Assembly (NCBI GenBank): GCA_963969365.1
Contig: OZ017747.1
Location: 3,534,001 to 3,598,000 of the forward strand
Source of the DNA: Asterochloris sp. CNOR1
Taxonomy: Eukaryota; Chlorophyta; Trebouxiophyceae; Trebouxiales; Trebouxiaceae
Direction of reading: 5' to 3'
Length of the DNA: 64,000 nt
Positions 1 through 13,040 of the stretch are shown here, piece after piece (position 1 is the first letter of the stretch; the number at the start of each line of letters is the position of its first letter). The translations under genes and the position numbers were made by a program. Below the pieces are notes generated by a model. It ran no database searches, had not been told where the DNA came from, and worked only from the letters and a program-made list of their open reading frames with translations.

Positions 1-335
1 TTCAAGCTTGAGCAAACATGCCACATTTGAGCAAGCTGAGGTGACACTGCAGCCGGGCGGCGGGCACGAGAAGGCAGGACAGTCCAGCACTGGAGCTGGG
101 ACAATGCCTGCTGCGCAAATTTTGAGGCCAGGATGAGACCTAGCAACCACCATACTCCACTCTAAAATGTTGTGGAGCATAAGCTGAGGCGCAGCCAAGC
201 AGTCAGGTTCACAGCAGACATTGAATCAACGGTCGTGCGGCACTGCAGATCTGTGTCTGCGCTGGCACAAAGGGCGCTCTCTCTCAGCCAAATATTGAAA
301 GTCCACAAGGATGGCAGGCCTGTGCTTGGTTGCAG

Positions 336-3300
336 GTCTGTGTCCAAGGAGTCGCAGAACAGGTACTCCCGTGCAGCCAAGGACTGGGGCTGGCGGGAGT
401 TTCTCACGCTGACCACACTGTTTGATGCGGACTCTGGCTATCTGGTCAATGATGCTGTGGAATTTGCTGCGGAGGTGCTGGTGCTCAGGGAAAGCAGCGA
501 GACCAGACATGTGAGCACTCCCCTCTTGCTGGCCCCATCTTGCATAGCAGAAGCAAAGCTTGAAGCACTCGCCCCTGGCTGCCGCGAAGTGTATGGACGT
601 CAACAATGGTGACCTGTGTTGCTGCACTGGTGAAAGCCCGGTCAATGATGCATGCTGAGCAGCCTGATACTCCAGTCGAGGGAGCGCCGCCAGATGCACA
701 CCTTTGCTTGCTGAGGTGATGCACGTGGCCTGCAGCTGCCCCCTGACGACATGCCAGAGGGGCTGAGCACCAGCGGGCAGCCTCTGGTGTCCCTAGGGCC
801 AGACACCATCTCGACTGCCACCAAAGTCCGCTTCCTGTGGCGCATCGAGAACTTCACCAGCTTCAGGGACATCATGGAGACGCGCAAAATTTTCAGCAAG
901 TGAGCTGTAAAGTGCATTTGCCTGCACTGCAGGCCGTACACGTACATATTTGAAAGGGCCCTCTTGTGGCCCTGGACCTCAGCATGTGGAAGCTCATGTT
1001 GATTGGGCTGGCATCCAAGACCCAGCCCTGGCTCGCCTGCCTGCTTGCCCAGCAGACGTCCCCAGCAAACTACACTTGTGCGTGGGCGCAATCACTCTTC
1101 TGCAATCATGTGCAAGGCCCAATCAATCTGACACTTCTTGATGTTGTATACCATTGATGCTGTAGTTTGCAGGTCCCAGCGTTGGTGCCGGAGAGGTTCA
1201 TCATGCCGTCTTCACCATGCCTATCCTTCGAGGTCACTCACGCATCTGTGCACCGAGCCTTTCACGCTACTGCCCGCCGCAGGTACTTTGAAGCTGGCAG
1301 CTGCGACCTCCGTCTGGGAATGTATGAATCCTTTGACACCCTGTGCATCTATCTGGAGAGCGATGCCCCAGCAGGGCCTGACCACAACTTCTGGGTCAAG
1401 TATCGCATCGCTGTGCTGAATCAGAAGCGGCCGGACAGGACGGTCTGGAAGGACTCTGCCATCTGCACCAAGCAGTGGAACAACAGCGTACTGCAGTTCA
1501 TGAAGGTGTGCTGCTTTGCATGAAACGTGCATCAAGCACTGGGCAAATAGCGGTGGCTGTGGTCCCTGGATGTGGGGTCGCTGAGGCCTGCAGCTGCAGC
1601 AGCCGACACCACCATGCCTCACTGCATCTGGTGCAGGCAGGTTGCGCGGCAGTCTGCCTGTACCTGCTGCTCAGAGAAGTCGTGGAGTGACAGCATTGGG
1701 CACCTGCACTGCAAGCTTCTGCTGTCAAAGCTGTGCTGGCTAAAAGTGCTGCTGAGAGGTATTCTGCGCTGCTTCAGGTGTCAGACATCCTGGATCCAGA
1801 GGCTGGCTTTGTGCACAAGGAGGGCCTCAGCATTTCCTGTGAGGTGTTGGAGGCTTGCCCCTGGTAAGCAAGCCAAGACATGTATGGCGCTGCATTTGGT
1901 TCTGCCATTCGGTAGCTGCACAGCGTTTGACTTGACTGCAGCGATTTGAACTGCTGTCCTCATACCTGAGCTGTGCTGCTTGACTAGCTGAAGCAATCAC
2001 TGACGCCATGACTGAGGTGGCTCCTTTGGCTGGTAGGATTTTCTATGCCATGACAGCATCTTATGACTTCATCTGGTGCTGTACAGGTTTGAATTTGCTG
2101 ACCTTGATGTCTGCATCAACTCAGAGGACGAAGATGCTGGCTTCAGCACAGATCCAGATGAGATACTGGACTCAGGTGTGTGAGCAGATGTGGCTGCCTA
2201 GGCAAGGCCTGGCTGGCACACCCATATGTATTGCTATGCTGGCAAAGTCAAGGGTGCTCCAGTGGCACCAGCCTCCATCATATTTCAGTATCCTCACTTT
2301 TGGCATTTGCATGTCCAAGCACCTATCTTGATGGGACCTAGAATCTTTTTGCATGCCAGCACCATCAACTCCACCCTGTTCTCCTGTTCTCCAGATGAGG
2401 AGGCTGCACTGGCAGGGGAACGGGATGAGGAGCTGCACAGGCTGCTTGCCAAGGCTGGCATGCAGCTCAGCCGGGCTCCTGGCTCAGATGCCGCAGTGCT
2501 GCTGGACACAAGCGCTCTGCAGGTGACATGCCTGCTGGGGGCTGCCAGCTCCATCAAGAAGTCTGCCACTCCTGCCTGCATCAGCTAGCAGCAAGCTGAA
2601 GGCATGGCAATCCCCACATGAAGGCTGCATGTGGCAGCAGCAACTGCGGCTAGAGGTGCCTGATAAGTCCACACCACACGCTCCACGGGAGGGAGAAGCC
2701 TGACTGCTGCATGCTGACAAGGGCATTCAGTTGCTACTTGCCTGCCTGTGCAGCACCTGACACTGTAGATCCACAAATCTAGCACCTCACCCCTGCCTGT
2801 CCATGTGTACAGCACGCCTTGCGGGATCAGCAGATGCTAGACAGGAGCGTGCTGACTGCCTTCTTGGGAGGGCTGCAAGTCTATCTGAAGGACCCTGTCA
2901 AGGTATGAGCCTCTTCTGTGCCCTCATACACACATCACGGCACCTTTCTCAAACAGAAGAGGCTGCTCCTCAAGGTTGGGGCCAGCAGCCTCGCAAGGGA
3001 TTGGCCTCTAGGCTGCCAGGTGTGTGACAAGGCATGCAGGACATAAGGGCCCATGCCAGCACCAGTGTCTCAGCTGTGACTGTTCACCTGGTGGTGACCT
3101 TAACCAGTGCACTCAGCTCTGTGCATGTACACAGCAACCCTTGAAAGCATCCCACTTGTGCATAACCTGCCATATTGGCCTTACTATGTGAGCTTGTCAG
3201 CTCAGCTGTGCTAAATGCATCACTGAGAGGGCTCCCATGCTTTGCCTAGAGACTTTTACTGCAGTGCAACAAACTTTGCAGGGTGACACCTTCTGCCATG

Positions 3301-6300
3301 CCGTCATTGCAGATCAAGCGCCTGCTGCTCCCCACAGTAACGCCGGTAGAGACTCGGTACAGTGGGCAGGCCCAGAAGGGCAGCAGAAATGGTGGGCAGC
3401 GCCCCCACCATGCCACCAGCGCAGGGCTGTACCAGCCCTCCAATGCAGCCAGTGCGGGCAGCCGCATCAGCAGCAGCGCCCATGAGGGGGGGATCATGTG
3501 CCTGCTGGACCTACTCATGTCTGTCAGGGCGCTGCGCTACCCCCTGCTGGAGCTGCTCTTGGATGTCATGCTGGTCTGCTGCCAGCAGCTGATCATGCTG
3601 GAGACGCATGCCCTGGCCCAGAATTTTGACGACGGGTCGGAGTCCTCTTTGGCGGGCAGCTGGGGCTCCCCCAACGCTGCTGCTGCTGGCACAGAGGAGG
3701 GGCCTGTGGCTGCCATGCTGGACTCTGGTAGCACCAGCAAGGCCCAGGCTCAGGAGCAGGCTGATGGGGCAGCAGCAGCTGCGGCTGAGGCTGTGGCTCA
3801 GCTGGACAGGCATGTCTCCAACTGCACGAGCAGCAGTGGGCAGAGGGCGGGCATGATGCTGTCGCAGCTGCCCTCCTTTGCAGGGCTGCCCACCTCTGCT
3901 AATGGGCTGGCAGGCGCTTCCAGCTCCAGCAGCGAGGGCAGCAGCAGCGGCGAGGCCGAGAGCCAGCTGATCAAGGCCCGCCTGCACTCCAGCGGGGCCG
4001 AGGCAGCAGCAGGAAGCAGCTCAGCAGCAGCAATGCGGCCCACCCCTGTGGTAGTGCGGGTCATCAGCAGCAGCAGCCAGGAGACAGGGTCCCGGAGCCC
4101 TGCTGCTCAGCAGCAGCAGGGGGCAGACAGGGGGGCACACAGGGACACTGAGAGACCGACTGTCCCCGCTGCAGCATCTGGCAGGGCAGAGCTGGAGGAC
4201 GTGCTGACGCTGGCAGTGACCTGGATGCGCAAGGCTGACCCCTTCTTGTTCCCCACGGCTGCCTCCCACAGCAAGCTCCATGGGGGAATTGGGAAGCCGC
4301 CAGCCGCCCACAAGCTAGGCCTGCTCTTGTCAGGTGTGTGCGCCTCATACCCAGCTCACTGGCAGCAAGTTGTGCCTGTATGCTCTGGCCTACTCCTTTG
4401 TTCCCCTGCTTGACTGCAGGCACTGCCATTGACAGGTGCCTGGCATGCAGTGCCATCGACTGGTGCAAATGCTTCCACTCTGCTCCAGCAAGACATGTGC
4501 TCTGCCTCACTGCTCAGTGCTGGTCACTGAAGGGACTTCTCTGCTACTGCAGCCATCCCAGTGCACCAGCAGCCAGACATGATCATGCTGCTGCCCAAGC
4601 TGCTAGAGCCTGCTGATCACGTGCTGGCAGCCACACTGCTGGTGCAGCGCATGGTGGAGCTGCAGGCACGGGGCGCAGAGGCACAGGCTCTTCTGCGCCT
4701 GCCTGTGCTGGCCACACTGGCCCTGCTGAGCGTGGAGGGTGATGCGGCAAAGGCAGTCGTGGCGGCGGCTCTGCGGGTGAGCTTTATAGATACAGCCCAA
4801 AGTACTGCTGACTCAATGCGGCAAATCATGCAGACCTCAGTCTCCTTCCTGGACCACCCAGACTTGCTCATTGTGGCAGCTTCACATTTCAGCCTTAGCA
4901 GCGTCCGCCGTGGGAAACAGCCGGCCTCTGGCTGAACTTCACGAGTCACGTTAACTTTGCCTGCAGAATTTGAACATCATGCCTCACACCCAGCTGCCAC
5001 GCGCAATGGGTAGTCAGCGCAGGCTGTTCAGGCCAGTCTGCATGCAATGGCCCCATCACACTGACTCAGGCTCTGCTTGCTTGCAGATGCTGCCAAGCAT
5101 GCCGCACACAGAGCTGCCCCCAGCGGTGGGGCTGACCCTCCGTCTGGCCAGCAATGCACCGCCAGAGGCCCAACTGCAGGCGGTGCAGGCTGTGCGGGCC
5201 AGCCTGCGGGCGTTGCCCCCAAGCGCTCTGCCAAGCGCCTCTGAGGCTCTGCGCCTGGCAGTGTCTCAGTATGAGGCTGTGGCGCAGGCGACGCTGGAGG
5301 CCATTACTGCAGACCTCCTGCACAGCAGGGATGTCAAGGTGGGTGCCGCCTGTCACCGTTAGACATGATTACCAGCAACTGATAGATGTACAGTGCGGGG
5401 CCCCATGACTTTGCTCAGACAGGAAAGTTGTCACAAACTGCACTGCTACGGCAGCAATGGGAGCCTGCTGAACGCGCTGCTAGACAAGTGAGTTGTGTCT
5501 GCAGGGGAAGGCGTCAGCAGAGCAGCCGGGCCCCCTGGGCATGGCTGACCTGGACGTGCTGCTGGACCTGTTGTGCAGCCAGCACCTACAAAACGCTGCC
5601 CAGAGCCTGCTGGAATTGGCTGCCACCAAGGGGCTGGTGGATGTAAGCATGGTGAGCCACAAGCTATCCCTTGTGAAGCTGCTAGGATTGCGCTCTGACA
5701 AGTCTTTCTTGGCCACAGGCCTGCTTCAACAGCCCCTGCTGCTGGCTGGACATGAGAGTTGCGGCTGTGTAGATAGGGATCCTGCCGACAGCTGTCCCCT
5801 GCCAGGCTGTGTGGGCTTGATGCATGTCGAGCACTGTGTCTTGCATCACAGGTGCAAGTTGTTCATGTGCACGATGGCAGCTCTGTGTACCTCCAGCAGC
5901 TTCCTGCTTGCTTGCCTTGTGCCTGCACCCAACCTGCCCTGCCAACCTGAGGTGCATCATGCTGCTGTCAGATTGCATTCGCTGTAAAGCCAACAGCTCC
6001 CTGCTGGTATTGATAATGATAATGAAGTTTCCTGCACCAACGCTCCCTGCACAATAAGCCGCGACTCTGCTGCTGCTCCTGCAGATGGGCCTGGTGCTGG
6101 AGCGGCGCAGGATGCAGCACCTAGTTGCCAGCCAGATGCCTGGCCCCGCCAATGAGGGCGCTACGGCATCCGGCACAGGCTCCAGCCTGGCAGCTGCCTG
6201 GGGCCTGACGGCCGCAACCGCTGCCTCACTGGCCTCCACTGGGTCGCCTGCAGCCTCGCCACGCACCCCTGACCTGGCACCCGGCAGCGCGAGAGCGGTG

Positions 6301-9300
6301 CCAGGCAGCTCTATGACGTCTCTGGCCTCCAACGAGGGCGCCACAGCCATGCCTACCGCTGCACTGCGTGGAGCCATGTCGGCAGCATCAGAGGCTGGGG
6401 AGCAGGCAGGTGCAGACCGGCCTGAGGCTGCAAAGGAGGTGCCCTGGCAGGCAGCCTCAGGTGCAGAAGTCAGGCAGGGGGTAAGCGCAGAGGCTAAGGC
6501 TGGCGATCTGACCACCAGCAGCGTCCCGCCGCAGCAGCAGCCGCCGCCACCATCGCCCACCGGCGCTGGGCCGCCCATATCCTTCCCTGCGCTGTCTCCT
6601 GTGGCAGGGTCACCCGCCTTGAGGCCCTCACAGACAGAAGAGCTGCTGCAGCTGCCGGCTGAAGGGTCCGCTGAGAGGGACGCCGGAGGTGCAGGCGGCG
6701 CTGCTGCAGGCGGCCCTTCAGGCGCTGGTATAGCTGGCCTACCACCTGTGACCAGTGCCTCTCTGGAAGGGCTGGCTGATGGCTACAACATCCTGCTGGA
6801 GAGGGACTTCCTGGCGTTGCTGTCCCTGGCAGAGATGCTTGGGAGGTCTCAGGTGCGGCAAGTATGACGAGTCATGTGCGGCATTCTGTATACCTGTTAG
6901 CAGGTGCCTTCTTCGCACAGGATCCCTGGACAGCTCCTTTCTCTTGACCACATTCAGACCCAACATGCTGGATGCAGTGTCCTGGTGCATTCCTGATGCC
7001 TGCATGAGAGCTCACCATGATTGGGGTGCCTGGTGCATCGTAGCCGTTGTTTTGCCCTGCAGGTCCTGCAGGTGCGGGAATTGACAGCCTGGCTGTACAG
7101 CACCATGTTCAGCGTGTACGAGGACGCCAGCAGCCGTGAGCGCATGCTGCTCAGCTTGGTGCAGCAGGCAGTTGCCATGCCTGCCAGCGGCAACGCCAGC
7201 CACAACCTGGCGACCCAGGCTAAGGCTGGCTTTGAGGGCGAGGGCGGCAATGGCAAGGCAGGGGTCTCTGCCAGCCGCGGGCAGGCAGGTACCCTCGTGC
7301 ACCCTGGCAAGGGCAAAGCAGCGCGCCGTAGTAGCAGCAGGTCCCTGGACCTGCACCAGCGGGCGGGCAGTGTCTCCCGCGCAGCGGAGCCTGTTGTCAC
7401 CAGCAGCGCCGGGGCCGGAGGCACCAGCAAGGGCGCCAAGGCGCGGGCCCGCAGCAGGGCGCGAGCGGCCAGCCGCAGCCGCAGCATGGCTGATCTGGCG
7501 GGGGCCAGCATTTCAGACACCCTGCCGCTATCGCGGGAGAGCAGCAGCACCCTGCCCCCGCTGCATGGGGCTGCCTCCACTGGGGCTGCCCAGGAGGCTG
7601 CGGGCTCCGCCGCTGTAGAACCTGCTGGGGCCAGCAGCGAGCAGGCCGCAGGTGACAGTGCGGCCAGCCAGACCCTGCTGCACATTGTGGGGCAGCATGA
7701 ACACATGGGCCCCACTGCTGTGGCGCTCATGTTGCAGCAGCTGGGGGCCCAGCAGGCCTGGGCAGGCGCCCTGCAGCAGCAGGTGGATGCCCTGGAGGCT
7801 GCACAGCAGCAACGCTCCTCAGCAGAGCAGGACGGGATGGCAGCTGCCCAGGCAGAGACCGAGGTGGGCCCCGTCACTTGGGCTGCTGCTACTTTCTGCT
7901 GCTTCTAACCCAAGAACGAGCGTCCTCTGTGAACCAAGGGAGCTGGCAAGTGCCAGGGCCTCCACGGGCTGGGCTGTCAGCTGTCTATGTCAACTCTTCC
8001 AAGCACAGTTTCAAGTGCACCCCCAGAGCATCCGGTTGTCTGATGCAGGAGATTCTGTCCTACAGCAATTCCTGTCCTGCAAAGTGCCTTTGCCTGCCCT
8101 GCAGACGCTGCGTGGGCGCATTGCTGGGCTGGAGGATCAGCTGGCACAGGTGCAGGCAGTTCGCAAGGCAGATAGCCAGGGCCACCAGTCTGGCAGAAAG
8201 GAACTGCAGGTGGGCTGTGCATGCCAAGCAAAGTCAGGCAGGCTTGTGCTCCTGGACAACACCTGTATGGACCTGTGTACTGTCCAGGCTGTAATGTGCT
8301 CCAGAGGCTAAGGAGCAGGCACACTACAGATTGCCCAACTCATCATGGCACTATGCCATTTTTTGTCTTGCACCAGTAAAGCGATGACTATTGGGCCCTT
8401 TGTGATGCAAGCCTCAGGTCACTGGTGCAGCACATGGCAATGTGTTTTCGTTGCTGCAGGATCGCGTGCGCAATCTTGAGAAGGAGCTTGACTGGGTGGG
8501 TGCAGAGCTGTCAGATGCGCGCAGGGGAGCTCAGCGGGCTGCGCGGGAAGCCACAGGCCGGGTGCGTGGCCTTTCATGCTCATGACGCTCAGATGTTTGT
8601 GGCCAAGTGACCTCAAATTCACAGTCTGCTGCACACCTGTTGGGTGTTAGCCTCCCGCCTGGCTCCCACAGCTGTGGGGGCTGGTAGGCACACATGGGCT
8701 GACATGCTCTGACGACTTTGTGTCCTCTCCCAGGACGGTGCAAACGGACACACACTTTTCTTGGGTCCCAACAACAGCTTGTTGCTTTCCAGTTGTTGGC
8801 CACTGCTCCACTACTGTGTGGTGGGGGCCATGGCACAGGAGCCTCACCTGCAATTGTGCAGGAGTCTTGTTTGTCTCACAACACTACTTGTTCGTGGCAG
8901 GTGCGGGAGGCTGAGGAGGGGGCCTCACGGGCGCGGGCAGCACGGCGGGAGGATGCCAAGCGTGCCGCGAAAGAGCGTGCTCAGATCGCCGAGCGCCTCA
9001 AGGTGGGTGCAGGGTGCCTGCCGGGCAGCTTCTGAGCGTTCCACTGGTGCCTTGTCACAGCATGGCAGCCAGCGCTGCCCTTTTCATCAAGTTGGAGACC
9101 CGGCTGATGGGAGTCCTACCAGCAGGCTTCTCCCAGAATTTGTCACAGTTCATCACCTTGCTCAAGCCGCTGCACATCCTTGCAGATTGGCAGTGCTTCC
9201 GGCCTTCACCCTGAGTCGATATATCCTCCCTGCACCCAGCACCCTCCTGATTCCAGTGTGCCTCAGGGTGAAGGTTTCACAGTCAGCATGCCCCCCCAGA

Positions 9301-11074
9301 TTGGCAGTGCATCCATTCTTCAGAGGACAGCTTCACTGCTTGTGTTCAGGGGACCTCTGGGGCCACAGCAAGCTGCAAATTTTGATGCAGTGATAGAGCA
9401 ATGCAGCTCAAGCCTGTACCTGTGTGCAGGAGTCAGAGAGCGCAGTGCAACGGCTGAAGCTGGAGGCTGCTGGCCTGCAGGCCAGCGCAGCTGCTGCAAA
9501 TGAGCGTGCAGAGCTGGCAACCGCTGGTTCTGCCAAGCAGCTGCAGGAGGCACAGACGGCCGCCAGGCTGCAGCAGTCTGAGGTGAGGCATACCTGACCA
9601 TCCAGCTGCGCTTCAACTTGGCTGCACTGCCACCAGATCCTCAGCCTTGCAGGAGCTGCATTGTACAGCTGCTTATGCATTTGGATGCTTGTTGGGGGCT
9701 TGTGCCTCCTTTGGCTACTTCACAGTGCTTGTCACACATGATGTGAAGGTCTGCGTGGGGTACCCATGCTTCTTCTGCGATTCAGCTCATTCTTGATGCG
9801 CCATCAACTCGTCTGTCACAGTCCGACGCCATCACCCAAACACCTTGCAGCTGAGCTCACACCTGGCGTCCTACCTGTGCAGGTTTCCCGCTGCCGAGCT
9901 TACATCGAGTCCCTGGAGACTAAGCTGGCGGGGCAGCAGGAGTATGTTTCTGGCCTGGAGGGGCGCCTGCAGGCAGACTTAGCCAGGATTGCGCCCCTCC
10001 TGGGGCAGGGCCTAGATGATCTTTCAGCCGCCCAGCTCAGCTCCTTAGTGCGTGTGCATGAGGATGGCGCACGGCGGGCGCGGGCCATGCTGGTGAGCCA
10101 TAGATTTGATTTTTGGCGTGGTGAGTCTGGCCAGCAGACGGGCATATGCTTGTGATGGAATGAGGAGGGGCTGCCTTGGGGCTCACTTACTTTTGAGCCA
10201 GAAGCAGGGCTGTGCAGGGATCAGCTACTCAGACGTCAGTTATGCAATACAGTGCTGTGCATCACACAGCAGCAAGTAAGCCGAGTGCCCACAGTGTCGG
10301 CTAGCGCTTTGGTGAGCAGTGAGGCAACATGTGGTCTGCTTGGCATGCTCTGTGTCAGCTTTGCTGGAGTGCTTGCAGGCCAATCGCGAGCAGGCAGGTA
10401 CCTAGGCAGTGGCCATTGCTGTAGCTGAAGCTGTGACACGCCCTTCAAGCATTCCACAAGGCTAGCTTTGCTCCTGGTCTGCTTTTGTAGGCCTCTAGCC
10501 AGCAGCGGGAGGGTGTTGAGGCTGTGGCCACATTGGCAGCCAACGCTGTGGCCAGCTTGGGAAGCACTTTCAAATGGCTGGCTCAGTGGCAGTAAGAGCT
10601 TGCCATGTGCTGTTGCAGGCCAACCGCCAGCAGGAGGAGGGCGCTGAGGCAGTGGCCACAGCTGCAGCCAACGCTGTGACAGGCCCTGCCACAGCGGAAT
10701 CTTCTGAACACGCAGCCAGCAGCGCCATCAAGTTGCGGACGTCCCTCGGCTCCTCGGTGGAGTCCCTGGGCTCAGCCCTCTCTGGCAGCACAGAGGGTGG
10801 GGCCTCTGATGGGCGTGCCAGCAGATCAGCCACCCAGTCCCCTGCCCCCCTGGGGCTGTTCCCCAGCCCCATGCACCACCACCAGCAGCCCGCCTTTGGC
10901 AACGGCAGCCTCCCGCTGGGAAGTGCCTCTGCCAGCAGCATGGGCTTCTCTGCATTGGCTTCCCTGGGGAATGGCACCTTCTCCAGTGGGGCCATGTCCA
11001 GCAGCGGCCTGCACCTGGGCTCCTCTGGGGCAAAACAGTCGCAGCTGCCCAATGGCCAGCACCGCCTGTGGTGA
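336..11074 (+). CDS. Large TRAF-like/MATH-domain coiled-coil protein (5' partial)
   Basis: The 3' part (about 1740 codons) of a plant-type giant TRAF-like protein resembling Arabidopsis At2g25320; its start lies upstream of the window. Exons in frame: 336-510, about 781-899 (acceptor uncertain; 760 also fits), 1283-1505, 1778-1863, 2087-2175, 2395-2522, 2831-2902, 3313-4333, 4553-4776, 5087-5338, 5505-5642, 6085-6852, 7063-7863, 8105-8209, 8460-8561, 8901-9002, 9430-9582, 9883-10092, 10619-11074. One MATH domain ends in the first exon (KESQNRYSRAAKDWGWREF). A second runs over exons 2-4 (RFLWRIENFTSF, YESFDTLCIYLES, FWVKYRIAVLNQK). Next come an acidic linker, an alpha-helical middle, three long Ser/Ala/Gln-rich exons with little conservation, and a C-terminal coiled coil (from about 8105) that closes with CRAYIESLETKL and RIAPLLGQGLDDL, as in the plant family. 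MATH domains bind partner proteins; the molecular role of this family member is not known to me. Confidence 0.88.
4960..5127 (+). repeat. Exon-edge copy before the exon at 5087
   Basis: The acceptor and first codons of the exon at 5087 (5081-5127) are preceded 120 nt upstream, inside the intron, by a degenerate copy at 4960-5006. Both have TGCAG followed by a frame reading MPHT(Q/E)LP. About 70 % identical by eye. Confidence 0.75.
9183..9315 (+). repeat. Inverted plus direct repeat inside an intron
   Basis: In the intron 9003-9429, CCTTCACCCTGAG (about 9202) is matched by its reverse complement CTCAGGGTGAAGG (about 9263). Around them, CAGATTGGCAGTGC occurs twice in direct orientation (about 9183 and 9298). 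The pair could form a hairpin with a loop of about 47 nt. No coding content is seen. Confidence 0.7.
10373..10682 (+). repeat. Triplicated start of the last MATH-gene exon
   Basis: Three direct copies about 115-125 nt apart: 10373-10445, 10486-10553 and the true exon start at 10611-10682. Each has an acceptor-like (GCAG or GTAG) followed by GGCC and a stretch encoding AVAT.AANAV or a decayed form of it. The middle copy is about 80 % identical to the exon and even has a donor-like GTAAGA at 10592, but using it would break the reading frame. Confidence 0.85.
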
Positions 11075-12133
11075 AGCGTATTGTGCCCCCAGACAACGGG
11101 GTTTGAATCTTGGACACACAACAACTGTACTTCATGGGCAATCAAGGTCCTGATACACAGCCTACGTCCAAGAAAGCACAGGGCATGCAGGTCAGGTTGC
11201 GATAGTCTGTTCCATGCCTCACTTGAAGGGGAGATAGAGCATGCAGAAGGCAGTTGATGAAGGCCCATTTCTGATCACACTGGGTAGGCCATGCAGGATA
11301 GGAGTAGAAACAAGTGCTCAAGCTGGCAGATACAGACAAGAGGCTCACGACATAGGCCGCTCAAGAGACAGAGGGGGGTGACACAACACGTCTGGGTATT
11401 TGAGGCAGTGGCCAGCCTGTGAACTAGGCAGCTGTAAGCTGCTGACTGAGCAGAAGTAGCGAAGGGGCATTGGCCAGCATGTGCAGAACCAGTATGGAAG
11501 GCGGGATAAGCTTCTGGTGCTAGGGGTCAAGCCAAAGATGGTGTTGCAGGTAGCTGCTCGTTTGCCTCAGGATCTTGGCCAACAGAAACACTCCTCGCTA
11601 ATACTTGTTGGCTGTGTTTGTGAATGAGCCGTTAAGGAGTGTTGCGGTAGCTGCTCCTACGCCTGAGGCCCTGGCTCAATGACTGGCCCAGAAAGCCGCT
11701 CTTTGCTGGCCTCTGCTTCCAGTGTGAATCAGTTTCCCTAGTGGCCTCACTTGCCACTGCAGGTGTGCACAACGGGGCTCTTAGCCACTGAAAGGTCTGC
11801 TGCAAAGCCAGCAGGCCTCAACCTCTTACTACTACCAGCAGGTGGTGGACTAGGCTGCGACCCCTCAAGCAGGGCATTGTAACTTGTCTGCACATTGAGC
11901 TGCTGCTTCTCAGAAGGTGATGCTCACCACCACTGGTGGCAACACCCATGTCCCTCAGAGCTGACTGAGACCTGCAGTCTTCCAGCCTGGCTTCCACTGA
12001 AGAGTCCATGGCTCCGCCTCCCAGTGGTGTGGGCAGAGCTGGTGCCTGATGGCAGGCCCTGCTTCCCAGGGTGGGCACCGAGGATGCCTGAGAAGGCAAT
12101 CTGTTTTGATGAGAGGGGCCAACTTATTGCCTG

Positions 12134-12349
12134 ATGCCTTCGCCTGCTTGTCCAACCACCTTTGTGGGTCTGCAGAGAGTCCCGATCGCTCAGGTCAGCG
12201 CCAATTTACGCACACATCTGGCCGCTTTCAACCTGATTAGGGTCATTGACATGGCCTGTGAGACAAGTTTGTATCGAGAGCTCCTCTCGTATGCGTGCAA
12301 TGAAGGTTTGCGGATGGATGACACCCTCCAGATGGCAGCTGATGGCTGA
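12134..12349 (+). other. Orphan protein-like open frame, possible exon remnant
   Basis: An open frame ending in TGA at 12347-12349. Its last 55 codons (from a CTGCAG acceptor-like site near 12170) have a natural-looking composition (VPIAQVSANLRTHL, IDMACETSLYRELLSYACNE) and little of the Ala/Gln bias seen in shadow frames. I do not recognise the family. It may be a relic exon, a short unannotated gene or chance. Confidence 0.3.
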
Positions 12350-12966
12350 CCGTGCAGCATTGTGTCGCTCCTAATTGCTGAAGCCTGCTTCTTTCGATGA
12401 GGTATTGTGTGCTGATGCAGCACCCACCATCCTATTGACTTGTGACTTGGGAAGGGGGACACTGGCCATCTGCAGCCGATGATTATCTTCAGCAGGGAGC
12501 ACTCCCATGGCTGGCATGCTGAGCTCTGTGCGGGCTGCAGCTTGTCTGGGCATGTACAAGCTGAGGCTGTGATATTTGCAGCTCAGCACCCTGGCTTGGC
12601 AGTCTGTATCGCACAAGAAAGTTGCAGGCAGTCCCATCACGCTCTGCCCAAGGCTCATGGACCAACCTGCATTGACAGACCTTCAGCAGACTTGTTAGTG
12701 CAGCTGCAGAGGGGCAGCTGCTGCCCAGCAGGGCTATCCACCTGATGAGTGGCTAATTCAGTCAACAGACCCTCCTGTGTGTGTCTCAGGCAGGTCGTGC
12801 TGGGCAGGCTTACATCGAAGTGAGTTGGATGGAACAGCACCACCAGGCTGCCCACAGGTGGTCTAACCCTTGCTTTGCGCAGAGCAAGGGAAGGGCAGCT
12901 GTCAGCCCAGGATGGGGTGAGTCAGCATCTGCAGTTCACACACTCTGTGTCAGAGGTCTAGCCTGC

Positions 12967-13040
12967 TGTTGCAATGTCCTTCACAGTTACACTTTTGCTT
13001 CAACTGTTGCAATGTCCTTCACACATTTGCTTCAAAAAGT
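12967..13040 (+). repeat. Two-copy tandem repeat, intergenic
   Basis: GTTGCAATGTCCTTCACA occurs at about 12968 and again at about 13006, each followed by TTTGCTTCAA. The unit is about 35-38 nt. It lies about 250 nt downstream of the H4 stop and has no apparent function. Confidence 0.8.

Noticed and set aside
5682-7877. Long minus-strand open frames (about 300 codons each) opposite the MATH gene
   Set aside because: They mirror GC-rich coding exons, are Ala/Pro/Cys-rich, have no recognisable domain and overlap exons of a conserved protein.
10491-10591. Middle copy as a constitutive MATH-gene exon
   Set aside because: Its length (101 nt) would break the frame between the in-phase exons ending at 10092 and starting at 10619.
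11085-11115. tRNA T-arm-like sequence GGGGTTTGAATCTTGG
   Set aside because: No matching acceptor, D or anticodon arms, and the loop lacks the usual TTC.
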